Shown piece after piece: positions 56,366-64,000 of a stretch of 64,000 nucleotides of DNA. The stretch is from the NCBI GenBank assembly GCA_964035545.1, contig OZ037767.1:23951128-24015127 (forward strand), given 5' to 3'. The DNA is from Bugula neritina (taxonomy: Eukaryota > Bryozoa > Gymnolaemata > Cheilostomatida > Bugulidae). Numbering within the stretch: the first letter of the stretch is position 1; each line of letters opens with the position of its first letter. Below the pieces are notes generated by a model. That model searched no databases. It worked only from the letters and a program-made list of their open reading frames with translations, and was not told the origin of the DNA. Made by a program: the position numbers and the translations under genes.

Positions 56366-57799
56366 GAGCATATTGTTTGGATTTGTGTTCTCTTGCACTC
56401 ACTAAAGAGCGCTCTAATGTGTTTAGGTATTGCAGATTAATTATATGAATAAGACTGCTAAACTTGGGTATGTAGCTCATGGTGTATATAATATGCTCAT
56501 TTTATCTATTGTCAAAGTTTACTATTTTAATGTCCCGTTATATTTCCGCATTTTTCAATGTGTAAATAAAGGTGGAGTTTGAATTTACTTGACAAATTTT
56601 TACTATTTGATATGCTCAGACTTCTTTGGACATCACTGAGAAATTTAGTTTTCGTTAGAGCCTTGTAGTAATAACACACATATGTTAATAAATGATTGTA
56701 AAGCTGGGTGTACAACAAAACCAACAGATTTGTGATTATTAGCTTAATGCAACAATTATTATTTTTGCAAATTTGTTAGAATTATTTCATAAAGCCATTA
56801 TACGGAATTTTTTCAGATACATAGGCTATGCATGTTGGGCTGATGTGACACCATGAAACAGTGGCTTGAATGTCTTCCTAAGCACTTTGAAGTTTATAAA
56901 CTATCCAGGTTCACAGAGTTACTGTCGCAAACATACTGAGAAATATACATTTACATATATGAAGACATTGGCCCTGTTTGATGACAAATCAAATGCTACA
57001 AAAAACTTAAATAAAAGCATTCATTTCTCCTCCAGTATATGTTGAAATAAATCAGCATAATTGTACGCAACCATTTATTCAGTATAATTTAAATTGATAT
57101 GTGGTTCAACTTATTCATCAATCTACTTTTAGATGCACGTTGGTTTGAGAAACACATACGGTTGTATATATACTAAATATAACATAAAATTAATGTAAAT
57201 AAAATCTGTTGCACAAAAAGTTGCATTCACTATACTTCTATGATGTAGGTTTTAGTAGTTAGCTTAGAAGCTAATTTATATCTGGAGTAGAAGGAGAGTT
57301 TATGAAGCTATCTTCAAAGGGTTTCTTCCAACTACGATCTTGTCCACATTTAGAGATTTAAGGCATACTGGCTCCAAATTTACACTGCTTTGTGTATTTA
57401 TATATTCTACTTACAGTGTAAAATATAATCTTCAACTTAAGCCAAAGTTGCCACAAAAAATGTATTATTTAATTTTGCAAAAAATTATTGAGACATGTTT
57501 GCTCTGTGGTATATCATCTTACACACATAAAAGATGTGTTTGTGCTAGACGGATGGGTGGCAAAACACCTGCTATAGTTGACGAAATGGTCTCTTAAGGG
57601 GCCCTACTTACTAATTATGCAACTCACTGAGCTGTTATTAAAAGAATAACAAAAACAAATACCAGACTTGAAAACGATTCAACACTAGACGATTGTTTGC
57701 CAGGTTTATGTATACAATACAAGAGATCATCTCCCCATAGCTTGTGCCTAGGGTTTTATGCTGTCTGATGAACTGTAGGGTATCTCCCTGCAAACTCAT
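56366..57799. other. Convergent intergenic region, no gene seen
   Basis: AT-rich spacer between the 3' ends of NDUFB2 and the synaptotagmin gene. Short open frames (for example 57340-57597) have no motif or splice support. Confidence 0.45.
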
Positions 57800-60700
57800 C
57801 TACTTTTTCTGGCTGACCATCTGTAGTGTGTGCCATTGCACGCTAGTCCTCACATCTGCCTCCAACATTTCTCTCCAGTGCTTTATACCTGCGGTAGTTG
57901 TCCCTAGGCCGACAGTTACTCTGCCTATTGGCTCACTTGCTCCTATTCTGTCATAGTCTATTACTGTTACCATCAGCTGCACCTTCTACAAGTGCATATA
58001 ACAAGCATGTCAATCCTCTTACAATCACCTGTTCACGTCACTGACACGCAAGTTTAGTGGTTGTCAAGATGTGCACCTGCTAATAACCATATAGTTTACC
58101 TGCCACACAAGTGTTTCTAGTAGTAACACTTGAGACAGCATATTTAAGATATTATAATGGCAGAGTATATATCATGTAACAAATTCTAACTTTACCTGCT
58201 ACCTACTAACTTACCATCATATCTTCTTTCTTAACTTCAAACATTAAAGACTCATTAAAATACGGATTTAGAGTGCATTTCTTTATGCTTGTTTTGCATT
58301 TCTTAACTCTTCTTTCTCCCATCATCAGTTCCACTTTAACATATGGGTCTAAAATAAGTCGTATATTATGCTATAAATATTCCAAACTTGTCACATATAC
58401 TCCCAGTTTACAAGTAGTAAGATTCTATTTGGTGCTAAACTGTAAAGTTGGGGCGTGGTATGGTTATTAGGTTAAAATAAGTAGGCTAAACAGCACTTTA
58501 CAAACATTTTCTAAGTTTTTTTGCAAATACAAAGTTTCATGTAATAACTGTTAGACTTTATTGAGAATATTATTTGGTAAAATATCTTTATATGCATTAA
58601 TTTAGCATAAAGTTATAGCTACTCTTCCAACACATATTAAATCTATGTTATAGATGTGTGTACACAGTCTATGTTATAGGTTGTGTGCAAACACAATAAA
58701 AAGCAGTTGCTACCTGAAAGTCCTCCCACATCCATCTTTTTCAAGTTTTTTGCTTCCATAACAGTGACTACCAGCTTTCCTGTGTTGGAGTTGTATCTTA
58801 GAGCAAAACATACGTCACCCAATGATTGCTGTGAAAGAAACATAAAATCTGAATCATCATATAATTGCTGGTTGTGATAATGTAGATCTTCTCATCAGCA
58901 ACATTTCACAATTAATCCTTAATAGATAAATGTCAAACAGGCCGAAAATACTTAATCTATCTTCACCCATGCACACTTCCTTTCCCTAAAATATCCTCCC
59001 CCCACCCCCCCCCCCTTTCTCATACATTGCTCTCTCCATATCTCACTAAGCTACATGGGCCCCGAAACCTCAATTTATGGCATAGCAGAATATCAGATTT
59101 AACTCATGGATCAGTTAAATTTAGCCATTTTGTTTATATACACACATACTTGAACCACAAAATGGGAGTCTCGGGACCTATGGAATTTTATGAGAATGAG
59201 AACGTGAGCTATGAAGGAAGCATTGCTTTCAGAGCTCATCTGTTTTGAAATATTTTACTGCCACATTTGTTACAGAGCCAACTAAGAATTACAGTCGAGG
59301 GTTTTGAGACTGGTACAGCATGTTCAAGAATATTTAGATAGCCTTTACTCAAAACCAAACTTAGAAGTTATCTGCCCCGAGTCTAGCTATTATAGGCGCG
59401 GCATAATCAATAAGACTATAAAGAAAGAGAGAGCATTGCCATCAGATTACAATAATTATATACAGACAGTAATCACTGAGATGACAGTGTGACTTATAAA
59501 GGAGAGGTCAATGGACTAGACTTCAGACATCATAATGTAAAACTTGCTAATGAAATTATTACAGCAGAATGTTAACTGTGTGTATCTAGTGGCAGTGGCT
59601 AATCATAACTCTGCATTTTACTTTGACAGTTTTCATGCAGCAATCTACACTGCTGATGCCCTGTACTTAAGTACTGCAGTACTGGTAACTTGTCATAGAT
59701 TGCGTATATTATGGACACAGTTTTTGCGAAACAGAAAAGTTTTGCTTGTGGACAGGACAATGTTAACTCGTTCACATTGGATATAATCTACCAACTAGTA
59801 TCTAATAATGAGAGTTTTCTAATTTTTATGAAAAAATACTTTTATGTGCCGCTGATTTTCAGCGTATTCAAAACCGAAAAAAGCTGTTCAAAAAACATTC
59901 CGAACAACTCTTTCGCAAGTACCTTGAGAAATAAAAAAACCTCATAATAGTTGATCAGTGAAATATGCATTCAAAATGGAATACCTAAAAGCATGAACAA
60001 GGAATTATGCTACCTTATACTACTAGTACCTTTGTCTCACTAGGACTAAGCAGCTCTTGGGTCTCATCTACAGTGTTGCACCAATCAATGCCCATTAATG
60101 GTTTGATGATGTAGCCAATCTGGTCATGCTTGGTCATCCGGTCATAGTCATACACTGCTAATACTAAGCTTTTCTGCTGTACTTCTGCATATGTTAACTA
60201 GATAAAAAATATCTAACTTTTAGCAGCTTACCCACAGTTCATATTGTGACAATTCAATAATATAGACATTAGCTACATTTTGCTAAAGTTCTCATAGGGA
60301 CTTAAACTGCTATTCAAGCACAATAAAAATATATGCTTAGAAATTTAGTAGAACTGCTTAGAATTTATTACCCTTTAATGTGTTTTCAGCTTGGAAATGT
60401 TCTTAGTGATGCATATCTGTTTTGAGAACTGATTAAATTCCAATAATTTTACCTTAAATATAAATGTTTCATTAAACACTGGGTTTAAAGTTCTCCTGTG
60501 TACTCTTGTCTCTACTTTCTTTTTCTTTTCATGTTGAAAATACACTTTAACATATGGATCGGAAAAGCCGGATATGTCCATAGCTTTAAGCTCTGAGGCT
60601 GATACTATGCCTACGGTTAGCTGAAACAGAACAAATGATGTTACTTTATGCCCTTTGGGTAATAGTCATCATGTGTCAGTATGACACCTGTCATGTGTCT

Positions 60701-63700
60701 GTATGACACCTGCCATGTGTATGTATGACACCTGCCATGTGTATGTATGACACCTGTCATGTGTATATATGACACCTGCCATGTGTATGCATGACACCTA
60801 GCATGTGTCTGTATGACACCTGTCATGTGTGTGTGTATGACACCTACCATGTGTCTGTATAACACCTGCCATGTAAATGCATGACACTTACTCTGTGTGT
60901 GATACATATTATTTAAGATGATATGACACCTGCCTATGTCTGTGTGACACTCACAGTTAAACATGTGATTTGGTGAAGCAAGAATAAAAATTTGCCAGCA
61001 TATAGAAGAAACTGCACAACACCCTCACCTCTTCTTTAGTAAAGTCATACTCTAAAGTATACTGAAGGAGTCCAACTTTTCGGTTAAATGTCTTTTCTTT
61101 AATGTAACTCTCTTCTTTCTCACTGGTTTCAGATGGCATGTCAGCTAGACTGTTGTCTAATGCCTCAATGTCAGGCTGTACCTAAATGAGTAAATATGTC
61201 TTTTATACCTTTTAATAGTAAATAATACTAGAAGATATAGTAGAAATATTTTATATATGTATAGTCTATATTATTAGCATTGTAAACTATCAAAATAGTA
61301 GCCAAAAAAATTTATTCTACTAGTAATTGGTTTCCTATGTGTAATACAAATTTTGCCATCACTTTTTTACATTATTTAATTAAGGCAGCTATTACGGTTT
61401 TTCTAAAAAAGAATTTAACAATGTATTGTTTATAGGGTGTGCCAGTGAGCATTTATATATTTTTAATATTTTTAAGACAATGCTTTGGAAGCTGAAATTT
61501 TAAAATCCCGCAAATGTATTTTTGATTTAGCTTTGATTTTTTATTATAATAATTGAAAACAAAATTGGTTTTATTTGCTAGCAGTCTTGTTATGCTTTGA
61601 CCAGCCAAGGGAATGTAGAACCTGACACACTTGCTTCTCTCCTACACCTACATTCCAACGTTTTGTTTTATAATTATAATATACTGTGATTAGCAAGTTT
61701 TGTTGTAGAAAACTCTAATTGTCATGCCTGTAGTTTTTAACAGTATGAAATATTGGGGTAAAATGCAGTTTTACTAATTCTACTGTATATCTATTGTATC
61801 TACTGTATATTTATTATACGTATTGTATATCTATCGTAATTAATGCTATGCGTTGAAATAGCTAGCAACCTGCTGTTTGTTGAGGGACTGTCTTAGAAAG
61901 GAAGTGCTGTTGTAATCCACAATACCTGAAACAACAAAGTCAACCATGAAACACTTCAGACACTACAAGGTTCTGTTGCAGACCAAACACTCAGCTAAAA
62001 ATATTTAACCAACAATCAATAACAGTTATAGATTGAGATTAAACCTGCTTTAATTACTTCACACGAAACTCTACTAAACGTGATATACACACTTTCATCA
62101 GTGTTTCATACGTGAAACTTTATTAAACGTGGCGTAAAAACCCCAATTAAGATGCTAAAAAATAAACATTTTGCATATTTGGCAAGTGCATGTTTGTGCA
62201 TGAAATATCATGATTAATTTGAAGAACTGATAGACTGATTAAGAATCTAGAACTATGTTTACTAAGAAAACACGTGTTGCAAAGTTTCACTTATAGCATC
62301 CATCAACCATCATTTCACAAAACATAGTTATATATAGATCTGTTATACTATTACCTTGCATAAACCCACTGTTTTGCTTTATATCTCTTTTTCTCCTTTT
62401 GCATTTCTTGCAAACGTAATATAGTATTCCAGCACCAACTAATGCAACACAACCAATTACTAGTAGTATGGACCACATTGGAACTGTAAGATAAATGAAC
62501 CACAAAGGAATTACAACTGGTTGAACAAGTAAACTAAAAATAGCGCAGCTTCTAAGGCACATGTATAATTGTTTTACCTTTATCTCCAAGTCATATCATT
62601 ATCAGTAGTTGGTTTTGCCTAATCTTTTTAATTCTTCAAGAACTTCTACATTAATCAACTACTGCTTGCATACGATTCTTATAATACTGTTGATTATAAC
62701 TTATAAGCTTAGCAAATGTAAGTACAAATCATATTTACAACTGCTAAAAGGTTCTAAAAATAAAACAGGTGGAAGCAAAAGTTTTGAGAAAAATTCCCAT
62801 TTCCTATGTTATGGATGCATATGCCATAACTTAGTTTACTTGATCTCGTAATATCATTGTGATATAAGATCAACAGCAGCGGCTATCTTTTAAAGGTCAT
62901 ATAACACATAATATTGTACTCAGTAATACAGTTATAAACTCTCCATAAAATAGACATTGCATGTAAATGAATTTCAAAGCCTTTTAAGTCTGAATGTCTA
63001 TGTCTGATGCATGACCGCCTTTACACACTTTGAATATATTATTATACTGCCACCCACTTGCATATCAGTGCAAGCTTATAGAGAAGTGTGCTGATAGATG
63101 CATGAATATTTATGAGCGTAAATAGCATGGTTTGCCGGAGCTTCAGTTGACGTCACCCAGTCCGGAAACCAACTCTAAATAGCTTAGTTCTGAGAGCTTA
63201 AAGCTTGTTCGTTATAAATGTTATGTTGATGGAACACTGCAATCTGTACAAGGATAGTACTTGTTAACGTATACACTATTTATACAAAATAATATGTAAT
63301 GCGCTATATAATTATACACATGCACGGCATGCCATGCTAATATTATATACCTGCTTAACATTGTGCATGTTTCATCATTTAATTAAAAATTTCGTTTCCC
63401 AACTGCTGCGTTATATGAACTGCTCATCTATCTTTTCTATACATGACCATATTACAAGTCAAGTTGACTACCTAACCATTTCTGAGCATCATCGCATTAC
63501 AAAAGTTAGTTTGACATGATCAAAAGAGCTTGGTAAAGTTGTGCGTGTATAAAGTTTTAGCAACAATGAATGTCATAAAATGTTAGTAAAGCCGGCACAC
63601 TTACATGAATGAGCAGACAACACCTGCGCTGTTGGTTCAACTACTACTGCTGCCGTCACTGCTGCCAAGGGCCTTTCATTGGAGACTGGCATGCTTGTGG

Positions 63701-63734
63701 GTGGTCTTGAACTTTCCAGCAAAAGCTGTGACAT
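57800..63734 (-). CDS. SYT1: Synaptotagmin-1-like calcium sensor
   Basis: Nine exons, in coding order 63734-63605, 62483-62355, 61925-61870, 61181-61029, 60620-60453, 60197-60030, 58828-58714, 58348-58215 and 57985-57800, give 412 residues with every phase matching. A short lumenal N-terminus is followed by a membrane segment at about 47-67 ([21 protein letters not shown] without its last residue) and a Cys/Lys-rich stretch [11 protein letters not shown]2A spans about 137-262 and has all five calcium-binding aspartates ([23 protein letters not shown]). C2B spans about 271-405 with [13 protein letters not shown] and [11 protein letters not shown], in which the fifth acidic ligand is Glu instead of Asp. 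The C2B polybasic strand ([12 protein letters not shown]) and a WHTLQ motif at the end are conserved. The family triggers calcium-dependent vesicle fusion by binding membranes and SNAREs. The paralogue assignment (1/2 type) rests on length and motif likeness. Confidence 0.93.
58977..59016. repeat. C-rich tract
   Basis: CCTCCCCCCACC followed by a C run in synaptotagmin intron 6; adjacent to the second mariner-type MITE copy. Confidence 0.7.
59021..59230. mobile_element. Mariner-type MITE, copy 2
   Basis: Diverged copy of the element at 3021-3218. It shares CTCACTAAGCT, AGATTTAACT, TTTAGCCATTTTG and the CCACAAAATGGG segment. Its ends are degraded (ATTGCTCTCTCCATA / TATGAAGGAAGCATTG). It lies in the intron between synaptotagmin exons 6 and 7. 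Confidence 0.55.
60662..60900. repeat. 22-bp minisatellite
   Basis: About ten units of ATGTGTATGTATGACACCTG plus CC or TC (starts at 60671, 60693 and onward), in the intron just upstream of synaptotagmin exon 5. Confidence 0.92.

Positions 63735-64000
<266 letters not shown>

Noticed and set aside
59304-59947. Open frames in the synaptotagmin intron
   Set aside because: On the opposite strand to the gene, with no motifs or splice partners.

Overview
The window is nuclear DNA of an AT-rich animal. The evidence is many short exons bounded by GT-AG introns, tRNA-derived SINEs, a Penelope-like retroelement, DNA-transposon relics, and a gene set that includes a synaptotagmin, a ciliary coiled-coil protein (CCDC181) and nuclear genes for mitochondrial proteins. 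It looks like an invertebrate. I cannot name the phylum from the sequence alone.

Eight genes can be assembled by matching splice phases exon by exon. From left to right: (1) a C2H2 zinc-finger gene (+, 490-9086); (2) a sulfotransferase with an N-terminal membrane anchor (-, 9749-12849), convergent with gene 1; (3) an unrecognised single-pass membrane coiled-coil protein built from micro-exons (+, 22520-28070); (4) CCDC181 (-, 31150-35806), head to head with (5) IBA57 (+, 37444-42344); (6) CDIPT, phosphatidylinositol synthase (+, 44629-47166); (7) the 3' exons of an unrecognised gene (-, 48303-52479); (8) NDUFB2 of complex I (+, 55405-56296), whose first junction is unresolved. A ninth gene, a synaptotagmin-1-like gene (-, 57800-63734), is complete within the window. 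The genes do not form a pathway. IBA57 and NDUFB2 are both mitochondrial, and CDIPT and synaptotagmin both concern membranes or phosphoinositides, but the arrangement looks like an ordinary mixed animal neighbourhood.

The stretch 12.9-22.5 kb is a mobile-element island. It holds a candidate solo LTR with a CpG-rich palindromic upstream half, a 3.7-kb inverted-dimer element with arms of about 1.14 kb carrying a decayed coding remnant, and the 3' end of a Penelope-like element. That element has a GIY-YIG endonuclease, a 361-bp inverted duplication and a complete hammerhead ribozyme. Smaller relics lie in introns and intergenic DNA: a mariner-type MITE pair, a four-copy hairpin family, a 472-bp MITE in an IBA57 intron, and two kinds of tRNA-derived SINE.

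The observations I would check first are the hammerhead ribozyme (21171-21222), two minisatellites that have each copied the 5' splice site of an exon (55834-56053 in NDUFB2 and 49741-49990 in the unrecognised minus-strand gene), the micro-exon gene, and the inverted-dimer element.
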